Below, in pieces: positions 1 to 8,349 of a DNA stretch of 64,000 nt (positions within the stretch are counted from its first letter, which is position 1; every line of letters starts with the position of its first letter). Position numbers and translations under genes: made by a program. This stretch comes from Staphylococcus chromogenes (lineage in GTDB: Bacteria > Bacillota > Bacilli > Staphylococcales > Staphylococcaceae): assembly GCF_029024625.1 (NCBI RefSeq), contig NZ_CP118953.1, positions 124,001-188,000 of the forward strand, given 5' to 3'. A model generated the notes under the pieces. That model saw only the letters and a program-made list of their open reading frames with translations, was not told the DNA's origin and did not search any database.

Positions 1-804
1 AAACGTCCGGCTTGTTGGAATTTCAATCGCAATAATTTTTTTAAATGTCGCGTTTTCATTATTGAATATACTGCGTGCGAGACGTTCAATTGCTTGGGCA
101 GACGTACGTTCTGAAATCCCTATCGCAAGCACATCTTTTGATAATATGAGTTCGTCGCCACCTTCAATGTTGAAAGGACTGTCACGATCAATCCATACAG
201 GAATGTCACTATCTTTAAAATCAGGGTGATATTTTAAAATATATTGCATGAAAATCGATTCACGACGGCGCGCACGCCAATACATACGATTGATCGTCAT
301 GCCATTGCCGACGGACGCTTGTGGATCTCTTGTAAAATATAGGTTAGGCATAGGATCTAGATAGAAAGGATATTTATCATCCATGTATTCTACTAAATGC
401 GTTGTTTTTAAATTGATTTCTTCTTTACGCACACCGGCCATAATTTTGTCGACGAGACTTTGATTGTCGAGTTTTGAAAATAATGTTTTAATCTCTTCTT
501 CATGGCCGAGCACAGTTTTCCGAGACTCTTTTAAAATCTCATCAATAAATTGTTCGCGAACGTGAGGTTCTGTTAAACTCTCTGCTGTCAGTTTTTCAAG
601 GTATAACACTTCCACCCCTTCATTTCTTAACACTTCCGCAAAATGGTCATGTTCGCGTTGGGCGACTTTCAAATACGGAATGTCATCAAAGAGTAGACCA
701 CCTAGATAATCTGGGACAAGGTTTTCAAGTTCTTTGCCAGGACGTTTCAGTAACACGGTTTTCAAACGTCCAATTTCGCTATTAACGTTGATGGTGCGTT
801 TCAT
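1..804 (-). CDS. arcA: Arginine deiminase, partial (3' end beyond window)
   Basis: ArcA hydrolyses arginine to citrulline and ammonia, the first step of the arginine deiminase pathway that yields ATP without oxygen. The frame is open from an ATG at 802-804 to the window edge, giving 268 codons; the family is about 410 residues. The N-terminus carries [13 protein letters not shown] and FDDIPYL, and later [13 protein letters not shown] and NIEGGDE, all typical of ArcA. The edge cuts at EIPTSRTF, just before the catalytic HxD region. A good ribosome site (GGAGGAATGACCT) precedes the ATG. argR lies just upstream on the same strand, so arginine-dependent control of an arc operon running out of the window is likely. 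Confident on family. Confidence 0.95.
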   Translation of the reverse strand, partial: MKRTINVNSEIGRLKTVLLKRPGKELENLVPDYLGGLLFDDIPYLKVAQREHDHFAEVLRNEGVEVLYLEKLTAESLTEPHVREQFIDEILKESRKTVLGHEEEIKTLFSKLDNQSLVDKIMAGVRKEEINLKTTHLVEYMDDKYPFYLDPMPNLYFTRDPQASVGNGMTINRMYWRARRRESIFMQYILKYHPDFKDSDIPVWIDRDSPFNIEGGDELILSKDVLAIGISERTSAQAIERLARSIFNNENATFKKIIAIEIPTSRTF

Positions 805-1045
805 AGGTCATTCCTCCTTTATTTGTTTACAGTTACACGATATACGATATGAACCGCTTTCATCGTGATTAATTTCACAAATAAATGAAGGAAAATTTAC
901 CGTTTTAAAGAGAGGTGTATACAGAAATGTTTATTTTATTACATAAGATACGCCTTTTTCCTTAGTTTTTAATGAATAATAGATGAATATTTGTATAGAG
1001 CTGAGACGTAAAACTGTCGTTGATACATCTACATGTATAAAAATA

Positions 1046-1504
1046 CTATTGTGCGTGAGTTGGAAATAACAACGTGACAACATGATGGGCCTCTTCTTCT
1101 GAACGTGTGATAATCATCGTCGTATCGTTGCCACTGATGGTACCGACGATGGCGCTATTTTCTATAGCATCGATATAAAAATTAATCGTTTGTGCAAAGC
1201 CAGGTGAAGACTGAATTAATATACACTGATTGACAACAGAAATCCGTAAAACTTCATTGTTATATAACTTTTCGAGCATTTTAAGATATTTTGATTTATT
1301 GTTATACATCATCTGATAGTGTGCAGGGTGATGTTGTGACGGTTGTTTATGTATGTTCAACTGCAATAAGTCATTCGCAATTGTTGTAAGGCTATAATGA
1401 ATGCCGAAACGTGCTTCGATAATGTCAATCAATGCTTGTTTAGAGGTAATACAGTTTTGTTGCACAATCATTTTAATTAATTTTTGTCGTTCTTCACGTT
1501 TCAC
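1046..1504 (-). CDS. argR: ArgR/AhrC family arginine regulator
   Basis: This is a 152-aa arginine-responsive transcriptional regulator of the ArgR/AhrC family. The N-terminal winged helix covers about residues 1-70 (KREERQKLIKMIVQQN, TSKQALIDII, TTIANDLLQLN). The C-terminal oligomerisation and arginine-binding domain ends with GTISGNDTTMII, where GTIaGdDT is the family signature. The frame extends 20 codons further upstream, but a GTG at 1502-1504 sits behind AAAGGAGG with normal spacing, and the product then matches the usual family length of about 150 aa. It lies directly upstream of arcA on the same strand, 241 bp apart, so it is probably the local regulator of the deiminase pathway. Confidence 0.9.
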   Translation of the reverse strand: MKREERQKLIKMIVQQNCITSKQALIDIIEARFGIHYSLTTIANDLLQLNIHKQPSQHHPAHYQMMYNNKSKYLKMLEKLYNNEVLRISVVNQCILIQSSPGFAQTINFYIDAIENSAIVGTISGNDTTMIITRSEEEAHHVVTLLFPTHAQ

Positions 1505-1812
1505 TTTGAAAACCTCCTTTGATTGTGAAAACAAAAAATAAAAATAGCAACCATCATTCATCATTATTAACCAATTTTGTAAATTAAATCAAAAATAATA
1601 GTATTTACATTTGGTGGGTGCCAGATAAAAAGAGCCGTTAACGTAAGGAAAAATAAGGATTTTTACGAAGTTGTGACAAAATAGGTGCAGTATTTATAGA
1701 GACAAATTTACAATATAAAGGTTGTGTAAACTAAGCAACCTTCTTTCATTTTGCTGCTATTTTAGGTAACATTGCATGCGTGTGAAAATAGTGTCGAATG
1801 GGGAGGCGTGAG

Positions 1813-2982
1813 ATGAAACCATCATCGAAAATGACAATTTTCTTCTTTATGTTAGGGACATTTGCGATTGGGATGTCCGAATATGTGGTCATTGGATTAT
1901 TGTCTCAAATTGCATCCGATATGCGGGTTCCGATTTCAACAGCTGGGCTACTCGTCAGTGTTTACGCCCTAAGCGTAGCGTTCATCGGTCCTATATTGCG
2001 GATTTTCACGTTACATTACCGTGCACGGGTATTATTACCTATTTTTGTTTGTATCTTTATTTTGAGTAATATTTTAGGGATGTTAGCCCCTAATTTTTAT
2101 GTATTATTGTTGTCACGATTATTATCAGCAGCGATGCATGCGCCGTTTTTCGGTGTGAGTATGAGTGTGGCGACACAAATTGTGCCTCCGTCTAAACGCA
2201 CACAGGCGATTGCGCTCGTTCAAACAGGGCTCACAATTGCGATTATGATCGGTGTGCCTTTTGGGGCGTTTTTAGGAGATTTAGCCAATTGGCGCGTGGT
2301 CTTCGGTATTATGGTGCTCGTGGCGATCGCGACGTTACTAGGGGTATTGAAGTTCACGCCTGACGTTGCGATGAGTGCGGAACCGAATTTGAAAAAGGAA
2401 CTTAAAGCCTTTCGCCAACCGCAGATTCTGATCACGATTGCGATGATTGTTTTTGGTTTTTCGGGCGTATTTACGTCTTATACTTTTGTTGAACCGATGC
2501 TAAAAGACTTGTCGCCTTTTGGCACAGTGGGTATTACAATCTGTCTATTTTTATTTGGACTCGGTGGCGTTATTGGCAATGTCGTTTCTGGTAATGTTAC
2601 AGAAGAGAAGTTAACGATAGGCTTGTTTATTTCATTTTTACTCTTATTCTTAACGATTGTTTTACTCGTTTACGCATTACCTATCAGTATTTTTGCGTTC
2701 ATTATTGTCTTCTTATTTGGGTTTGGGACTTTTGGAACCACACCTTTGTTGAACAGTAAAATTATATTTGGGGCAAGTGACGCACCGTTACTTGCCAGTA
2801 CAATGGTCGGCTCCATCTTTAATTTAGCGAACTTTTTCGGTGCGATGCTAGGTTCAGGTCTCCTCAGTAAAGGATTACCTTACGCCCAAATCACTTGGAT
2901 TTCAGGTGGTATCATTGTTCTTGGTATCTTATTGAACATCGGTAACTTTGTTTATGAACGTCGTGTTGCTAAAACTGAATAG
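1813..2982 (+). CDS. MFS transporter (AraJ/drug-efflux-like)
   Basis: This is a 389-aa integral membrane protein with about 12 hydrophobic segments, of the major facilitator superfamily. The N-terminus FAIGMSEYVVIGLLSQIA resembles the G-x-x-E-y/f opening of the AraJ/sugar- or drug-efflux branch, and a helix at about 100-150 includes SVATQIVPPSKRTQAIALV. The frame opens at 1798, but GGGAGG at 1801-1806 places the start at the ATG at 1813. The substrate cannot be told from sequence. It is transcribed divergently from argR and ends at a bidirectional terminator shared with the mqo unit. Confidence 0.85.
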   Translation: MKPSSKMTIFFFMLGTFAIGMSEYVVIGLLSQIASDMRVPISTAGLLVSVYALSVAFIGPILRIFTLHYRARVLLPIFVCIFILSNILGMLAPNFYVLLLSRLLSAAMHAPFFGVSMSVATQIVPPSKRTQAIALVQTGLTIAIMIGVPFGAFLGDLANWRVVFGIMVLVAIATLLGVLKFTPDVAMSAEPNLKKELKAFRQPQILITIAMIVFGFSGVFTSYTFVEPMLKDLSPFGTVGITICLFLFGLGGVIGNVVSGNVTEEKLTIGLFISFLLLFLTIVLLVYALPISIFAFIIVFLFGFGTFGTTPLLNSKIIFGASDAPLLASTMVGSIFNLANFFGAMLGSGLLSKGLPYAQITWISGGIIVLGILLNIGNFVYERRVAKTE

Positions 2983-3016
2983 TGGTGTTTCATATGAAAC
3001 AAGATTTTAAAGCATC

Positions 3017-3054
3017 AAAAAACACGTATCATGGACGCATGATACGTGTTTTTT
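3017..3054. terminator. Bidirectional terminator
   Basis: A perfect stem (CACGTATCATG / CATGATACGTG, loop GACG) is flanked by six A on the left and six T on the right, so it can stop transcripts from both sides. It separates the plus-strand MFS gene from the convergent minus-strand mqo unit. Confidence 0.9.
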
Positions 3055-3058
3055 AGGC

Positions 3059-3169
3059 TTAGTATTCGATATTTGGTGCTTTGTTTACGTGTTGTTGGTA
3101 ACGTTTTAAAGCAACAAACGCGCCACCAAGGACGCCAACTACGACTGTTAGTGTCACTAATGCTTTCAT
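3059..3169 (-). CDS. Small single-helix membrane protein, 36 aa
   Basis: This short ORF encodes 36 aa beginning MKALVTLTVVVGVLGGAFVALKRY and continuing with a polar tail ending NIEY. It has one hydrophobic helix (about residues 4-20) with a glycine-rich GVLGGAF face and a basic end, suggesting a membrane microprotein. AAGGAG lies 10 nt before its ATG. It starts only 17 nt after the stop of mqo on the same strand and ends at the shared terminator, so it is probably cotranscribed with mqo. The function is unknown; a link to the membrane quinone reductase is an inference from position only. Confidence 0.65.
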   Translation of the reverse strand: MKALVTLTVVVGVLGGAFVALKRYQQHVNKAPNIEY

Positions 3170-3186
3170 GTCGCAACGACTCCTTT

Positions 3187-4680
3187 TTATTCGTAATAGT
3201 TTAATTCAAGATCTTTAGACGTTTGTTTACGTGTTTTACGCATTAAAGCAGGATCATCAATTAATGATTTACCGTATGAAGGAATCATTTTTTGGATTTT
3301 CGGTTTCCATTCTGATGCCAATTCAGGGAAGTTCTTTTCAACAACTTCTAAGGCAACAGACACAGATGTTGAAGCCCCTGGTGATTCACCTAATAATGCG
3401 ATAACTGTATGGTCTTGAGAGTTCACAACTTCAGTACCGAACTGAATGAAACCTCTACCGTATTCTTCAGTATCTTTAATCACTTGAACACGTTTACCCG
3501 CAGTGTATAATTGCCAATCTTCGTCACGTGCTTCAGGGTAGAACGTACGTAAGTGGTTCATACAACCTTCTTTAGTCATTAAGATTTGGTCGAATGAATA
3601 CTTAATTAATGGTAAGTTTTTCGCTGCAGAAGCGAGTAACGTTAAAATATTATATGGTTTAACCGAACGGAATAAGTCTAAGTTAGAACCATTTTTCAAG
3701 AATTTAGGACCGACACTTGCGAATGGTCCGAATAATAACGTTTTTTCACCATCAATATAACGTGTGTCTAAGTGAGGCACTGTCATTGGAGGTGTACCAG
3801 GTGGTTCTTTACCATAAACTTTGACCCCGTGTTCTTCGATAACTTTAGGGTTTGTACATGTTAAGAATTGACCTGTGATTGGGAAACCACCTAAGTGTTT
3901 ACTTTCAGGAATTCCAGTTTTTTGAAGTAATGGAATCGCGCCACCACCAGCACCAATAAAGATGTGGTGTGCAATTTCAGTGAAGACTTCACCGCTGTTA
4001 CGGTTACGGATTTTAACTTCCCATTTTTTATCTTCACGTTGTTTGAAATCGATGACTTCGTGGTTGAATTTTACTTCAGCGTTGTCATGCGCTTCGATGT
4101 TTGCTGTCATTTTACGTGTTAATTCACCGAAGTTCACATCTGTTCCTTCATCAATTTTACTTGCGGCCATAATGTCGCTCGCATCGCGGCCTTTCATCAT
4201 TAATGGCATCCATTTGCGCATTACTTCGATATCTTCTGTGTACTCAATGTTGTCAAACATTGGTGATTGTTTCATTGCTTCGTAACGATTCTTTAAGAAC
4301 TTGCGGTTATTTACTCCGCGCACAAAGCTAATATGAGGTAATGGATGAATGAAGTCACGAGGGTTTGAAATATTGTTATTTTTTACTAGGAAGCCCCAGA
4401 ATTGTTTTGAGATTTCAAACTCTTCGTTAATGTGTTTCGCTTTTTCAATGTCGATTGAACCATCAGGTTGTTGGACCGTGTAGTTCAATTCACAAAGTGC
4501 AGCATGACCTGTACCGGCGTTGTGGCGTTCGTTAGAACTTTCAAGACCTGGACGATCTAAGCGTTCATAAAGCTTAATGTTCCAGCTTGGTTCAAGTTCT
4601 TTAATCATAGAACTGAACGTCGTACTAAGCACACCAGCACCTACGACAATGATGTTTCTAGGTTCTGACTGATTAGACAT
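3187..4680 (-). CDS. mqo: Malate:quinone oxidoreductase (Mqo2 type)
   Basis: This is a 497-aa peripheral membrane FAD enzyme that oxidises malate to oxaloacetate and passes electrons to the quinone pool. It has an N-terminal Rossmann motif (IIVVGAGVLSTTFSSMI), the NAGTGHAALCELNYT signature of Mqo, FIGAGGGAIPLLQKTG, and a C-terminal QVIKDTEEYGRGFIQFGTEV segment. The sequence follows the staphylococcal paralogue usually called mqo2. The frame opens three codons earlier at a GTG that overlaps the ribosome site (AAAGGTG), so the ATG at 4678-4680 is preferred. A 36-aa membrane ORF follows 17 nt downstream. Confidence 0.95.
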   Translation of the reverse strand: MSNQSEPRNIIVVGAGVLSTTFSSMIKELEPSWNIKLYERLDRPGLESSNERHNAGTGHAALCELNYTVQQPDGSIDIEKAKHINEEFEISKQFWGFLVKNNNISNPRDFIHPLPHISFVRGVNNRKFLKNRYEAMKQSPMFDNIEYTEDIEVMRKWMPLMMKGRDASDIMAASKIDEGTDVNFGELTRKMTANIEAHDNAEVKFNHEVIDFKQREDKKWEVKIRNRNSGEVFTEIAHHIFIGAGGGAIPLLQKTGIPESKHLGGFPITGQFLTCTNPKVIEEHGVKVYGKEPPGTPPMTVPHLDTRYIDGEKTLLFGPFASVGPKFLKNGSNLDLFRSVKPYNILTLLASAAKNLPLIKYSFDQILMTKEGCMNHLRTFYPEARDEDWQLYTAGKRVQVIKDTEEYGRGFIQFGTEVVNSQDHTVIALLGESPGASTSVSVALEVVEKNFPELASEWKPKIQKMIPSYGKSLIDDPALMRKTRKQTSKDLELNYYE

Positions 4681-4840
4681 ATTTATCACCTTTCAAATTT
4701 AGTTATAACCATTAGCAAATGTTTATATTTAACCAATATATCTTAATTATATTACATTTGCTTTTATTATGGAATTGTACGGGCAAAGAAATTTAAATTT
4801 GTATGGTATAAACATGATATAGGTTGAGTAGAAAATAGAA

Positions 4841-5341
4841 TTAGTGTAAAGAGGCCATGACTTTTTCTTCTTGTTTAATACGTTTAATTAAGAAATAAGC
4901 ATACGGCAATAACAAGATCCACGTGAAAGCGGCGCTTGTTAACAACAATACACCTATCAGTTCAGGAACGATGTTTAAGAAATAGTTTGGATGTTTTGTA
5001 ATTTTATATAATCCTGAATGAATAATTGGATGCTTAGGTAAAATGAAAATTTTAAGTGTCCAAATACGTCCTAACGTACGAATTACATGAAATAACACGA
5101 AATAACTGAGAATGAGTAAAATAAGACCGAAAATATTCATGTAACCTAACGTGGTATGGTTTACAAAAGCCTCGATAGCTGCCCCAACATAAATGAGAAT
5201 ATGTGTGAGTGCGAGTCCTTTTGAATTGGCTTGACCGTATTCTTTGGCACCTTCAGCAACTAAAGCTTTGGCGTTGTTAATCGATATGTATAAGGTATAC
5301 AAACGAATAATAAAAAATGCAGCTAATAACGTTAAAATCAT
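4841..5341 (-). CDS. Isoprenylcysteine carboxyl methyltransferase-like membrane protein
   Basis: This 166-aa protein has about five membrane segments and the ICMT/PEMT-type signature HSGLYKITKHPNYF at about residues 108-121, where related enzymes bind S-adenosylmethionine and a lipid-like substrate. Bacterial members (YpbQ-like) have no settled substrate. The start ATG at 5339-5341 has only a weak, distant ribosome site (AAAGAG). A hairpin followed by seven U lies about 30 nt upstream of the ATG, so expression may be attenuated. Confidence 0.75.
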   Translation of the reverse strand: MILTLLAAFFIIRLYTLYISINNAKALVAEGAKEYGQANSKGLALTHILIYVGAAIEAFVNHTTLGYMNIFGLILLILSYFVLFHVIRTLGRIWTLKIFILPKHPIIHSGLYKITKHPNYFLNIVPELIGVLLLTSAAFTWILLLPYAYFLIKRIKQEEKVMASLH

Positions 5342-5371
5342 GATGTTTTGTCATCTCTTTCTTTATGGAAT

Positions 5372-5446
5372 AAAAAAATGCAACCCAACGTGATAATGGT
5401 GAGAGATCTAGGTTGCCATCTACGGGTATCACGTCGGTATTGCATT
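5372..5446 (-). promoter_or_regulatory. Hairpin leader / attenuator candidate
   Basis: On the minus strand, an imperfect long hairpin pairs AATGCAA-type outer arms (5377-5383 with 5440-5446) and an inner 8-bp stem ACGTGATA (5388-5395) with TATCACGT (5427-5434), followed by seven T (5372-5378). A competing pairing of 5380-5385 (GCAACC) with 5411-5416 (GGTTGC) is mutually exclusive with the outer stem. It sits between a presumed promoter and the ICMT-like gene. It matches no riboswitch class that I recognise. Confidence 0.45.
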
Positions 5447-5680
5447 GTAGTTATAGTTTAAATGGGAATGCCAAACAAAGCTATTAAATCCAGCTTAAAT
5501 CTAGCTTTAATTTATGTTAATGCGTAGGCAAAATGATTGAGACTTCCACTTTAGAAAAAGATGCTATTTTACAATATCACTTTAAAAAAATGCTAGAAAT
5601 TTCAAAAAACTTGTTTATGATAGGGCTAATCATAAATCCGAATGTGTAAGATTCAATAAAAGTATGGTTACCAAATCCTG

Positions 5681-5717
5681 AAAAAAAACACCCCCTTCAA
5701 AAGAGGGGATGCTTTTT
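5681..5717 (-). terminator. Terminator of the amino acid permease gene
   Basis: Read on the minus strand, GCATCCCCTC pairs imperfectly with GAAGGGGGTGT and is followed by eight T. It lies directly after the permease stop codon. Confidence 0.85.
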
Positions 5718-5719
5718 CA

Positions 5720-7105
5720 TTATGCATGTTTAGGCAATTGGTTGGCATTTTTTTTAATCGTTGAACGGTGTCTCCAATAGGCAATTGACAACACGCCATA
5801 CCAAATCGGTGACAAGATAAAGCCGATACGTGTATTTGGTTCAATTAAAAGTAAAACTAAGATAAAGGCAAAGAATGCTAAAACAGCATAAGCGGTAAAG
5901 ACACCACCTGGCAATTTAAATGTGCTCGCTTGATGCAATGCATGGTCTTTGCGGAAGTAACTAATATAAGCGACAACAATCAATGCCCAAACCACAACTG
6001 TAATGGATGTTGCGACAGAAGTAATGTACACAAATACGGTTTCCGCATTTGGAATGAGTAAGTTTAGTAATACTGTTAAAGAAATCAATGCACATGTAAC
6101 AAGTAACGCGTTTCTTGGCACGCCACGACGAGATAAACGGTGCATCGCTTCAGGTGCTTGCTTTTGGTTCCCTAATGTAAAAAGGACACGGCTATTCGCA
6201 AAAATACCACTATTGGCTGAAGAAGCGGCAGCTGTTAAAACGACAAAGTTAATCAATCCAGCCGCAAAAGGAATACCCGCGAGTGCGAAGAGTCCAACAA
6301 ATGGGCTGTTCGCTGGATCGATTTGATTCCAAGGCACAATCATCATAATGACCGCTAATGCGCCTACATAGAAAATGATAATACGGAGTGGCACACTATT
6401 GATTGCACGTGGTAGTGTTTTTTCAGGATCTTTTGTTTCACCTGCTGTAATACCGATAAATTCAATACCCGTAAAGGCGAAAACAGCCATTTGGAATGAC
6501 GCTAAGAAACCAGCAAGTCCAAATGGGAACATCCCTTGATGACTCCACAAATTCGACACTTGAGCTGTGTTACCAGAAGGTGATTTGAAAGCTAAAAATA
6601 CCATCACTGCTCCAACAACAATCAATGCTATTATAGTCACGACTTTAATAATCGCAAACCAAAATTCAAGTTCACCAAATAATTTTGTACTTGTTAAATT
6701 GAGTAGAAGTAATAATAGAATAATCGCAAAACATGTTAACCATGTCGGAATGTTAGGATTAAAATATTTGATATATTGAGATATTGCTGTCACGTCGGCC
6801 ATAACTGTAATTACCCAAGACATCCAATACGACCATCCGACAATAAATCCTGCAAATGGCCCTAAGTATTCATGGGCAATTTCTGGGAAGGATTTAAATT
6901 TTGACTTAGCTAATAAAATTTCTCCCATTGCACGCATAAACATAAATAAGAAGAAACCGACAATCATATAAGTAAATAAAATCGAGGGACCTGCTTTTGA
7001 AATCGTATTCCCTGATCCAAAAAACAGTCCGGTACCGATAGCTCCGCCAATCGCTATCAACTGAATATGGCGGTTGCTCAATTCTCTTTTTAATTCATTT
7101 GTCAT
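5720..7105 (-). CDS. cycA: APC-family amino acid permease, CycA-like (D-serine/D-alanine/glycine)
   Basis: This is a 461-aa proton-coupled amino acid permease of the inner membrane with about 12 helices. It opens with HIQLIAIGGAIGTGLFFGSG, the AAT-family signature. It keeps CycA-like blocks: MADVTAISQYIKYF, ETKDPEKTLPRAINSVPLRI and VLTAAASSANSGIFANSR. The similarity to the E. coli D-serine/alanine/glycine transporter is strong from memory, so small neutral or D-amino acids are the likely cargo, though other members take different amino acids. The start ATG at 7103-7105 follows GGGAGAG. It is a single gene with its own terminator. Confidence 0.85.
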   Translation of the reverse strand: MTNELKRELSNRHIQLIAIGGAIGTGLFFGSGNTISKAGPSILFTYMIVGFFLFMFMRAMGEILLAKSKFKSFPEIAHEYLGPFAGFIVGWSYWMSWVITVMADVTAISQYIKYFNPNIPTWLTCFAIILLLLLLNLTSTKLFGELEFWFAIIKVVTIIALIVVGAVMVFLAFKSPSGNTAQVSNLWSHQGMFPFGLAGFLASFQMAVFAFTGIEFIGITAGETKDPEKTLPRAINSVPLRIIIFYVGALAVIMMIVPWNQIDPANSPFVGLFALAGIPFAAGLINFVVLTAAASSANSGIFANSRVLFTLGNQKQAPEAMHRLSRRGVPRNALLVTCALISLTVLLNLLIPNAETVFVYITSVATSITVVVWALIVVAYISYFRKDHALHQASTFKLPGGVFTAYAVLAFFAFILVLLLIEPNTRIGFILSPIWYGVLSIAYWRHRSTIKKNANQLPKHA

Positions 7106-7381
7106 AAATGTTCTCTCCCATCACCTTAAAGTGAATAATACCCCTTTGATTTTTAATGCTTCCCTTTGAGTTGTTAAATGTAAAAAATCATAGCATTTTA
7201 CCCCTTGCTTATTTGTATGTGAGTATTTTATACCTATTATCTGAAAATAACAACAATTCGCAAAAATGTTTTTTGATATGAAATCAAAATCGCTTTGAAC
7301 AATATATAAATATAACGCGTTTTCTTTTGTGAAAGGTATAATATATAAAAGTTAAGTAAATGAAATGGGATAATGTCGCTA

Positions 7382-7396
7382 TTGTAAGCGCTTATA
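7382..7396. promoter_or_regulatory. cre-like site (CcpA) in the 7106-7699 intergenic region
   Basis: TTGTAAGCGCTTATA matches the catabolite-responsive element consensus WTGNAARCGNWWWCA at all but one defined position and contains a perfect 10-bp palindrome. It lies about 300 bp upstream of both flanking genes. The rest of this 594-bp gap is AT-rich. Just after the site, AAGGAG and ATG begin a five-codon reading frame only, so no further gene is supported there. Confidence 0.5.
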
Positions 7397-7699
7397 AATA
7401 AAAGGAGAGATGAAAATTAACTGAGATTTTATTTGAAAGTAAAAGTTTATAAAAGATATTTATCGAACGGAATGTAAATCTGAAATAACTTTATGATAAT
7501 AGTGTTTTAGAAGTAAAATTATTTAATTTTCAGCGATGAATACGTTGGTTTTATAATGGGGAGTGTAGATTAAGATGAAACATACAAGTGTTATATAAGT
7601 TAAATTTAAACTAATTTTTAAGAAAATAAGTTCGTGTTTGTATTGAAGAACGCATTAATATCCTTTAACATTATAGAAAACAACAAGGAGATTGAGACT

Positions 7700-8248
7700 A
7701 TGAAAAGAACAGCAGAACATGTATTAACGTGGATCGGTGTCGGTTTACAAACGATTGGAATGCTAATCATTGCCTTTTTCGCATTATTTTTTGGTGCTAG
7801 TGGAGATGATTTTAAAGAAAGTTTAGTTTCAGATGGGGCCTATACACTTCAAGAAGCGAACGATGTAACAACACTATTTACCTTTATGATAACATTTGGT
7901 GTCATTGGCGGCATCATTTTACTCATCTTAGCTGTCGTGGGCGGTATCTTTATTAATAAAAATGCGAAATTAGCAGGTATTTTATTATTAATTGCGGGCG
8001 TCCTCAGTTTATTAGTTTCAATTTCAGGCGTTTTATGGCTTATTGCAGGTATCATGCTACTCGTAAGAAAGCCAGTACAAAATCGACAAAATGCGCCATA
8101 TAAAAACACAGCGACACAACCATCGCCTGAAGGTTATGAGCACGTAGAAAACCATAATCCACAACGCCCTAAAGTGGACCAACACTTTGAAAATGCCGAA
8201 GCGGAACAACGTTCAAAAGACATTCAAAAAGATCCATACAAATACTAA
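7700..8248 (+). CDS. DUF4064-like tetraspan membrane protein
   Basis: This 182-aa protein has four hydrophobic helices between about residues 8 and 125, with a short soluble loop (residues 33-53), followed by a polar, proline- and glutamine-rich cytoplasmic tail ending DPYKY. The pattern fits DUF4064-type proteins common in staphylococci, whose function is unknown. The frame is open from 7634, but AAGGAG at 7684-7689 places the start at the ATG at 7700. It is a single gene closed by a strong terminator. Confidence 0.75.
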   Translation: MKRTAEHVLTWIGVGLQTIGMLIIAFFALFFGASGDDFKESLVSDGAYTLQEANDVTTLFTFMITFGVIGGIILLILAVVGGIFINKNAKLAGILLLIAGVLSLLVSISGVLWLIAGIMLLVRKPVQNRQNAPYKNTATQPSPEGYEHVENHNPQRPKVDQHFENAEAEQRSKDIQKDPYKY

Positions 8249-8256
8249 TTTTATGA

Positions 8257-8288
8257 AAAAGAGCCTTAGGGATAAGGTTCTTTTTTTA
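8257..8288 (+). terminator. Rho-independent terminator
   Basis: AAGAGCCTTA pairs with TAAGGTTCTT around a GGGA loop and runs into seven T, just after the DUF4064-like gene. Confidence 0.9.
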
Positions 8289-8349
8289 TATAGAACAAAC
8301 AAATACGTTACACTTAAATTAATACAATTTGTTATTGAAGGGGATTAAA

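Noticed and set aside
851-866. cre-like ATGAACCGCTTTCAT upstream of arcA
   Set aside because: One base shorter than the cre consensus between the half sites; CcpA control of arc is plausible, but this site is not convincing.
5533-5649. 38-codon plus-strand ORF between the ICMT-like and permease genes
   Set aside because: Only a weak AGGC-type upstream sequence and no family resemblance; probably chance.
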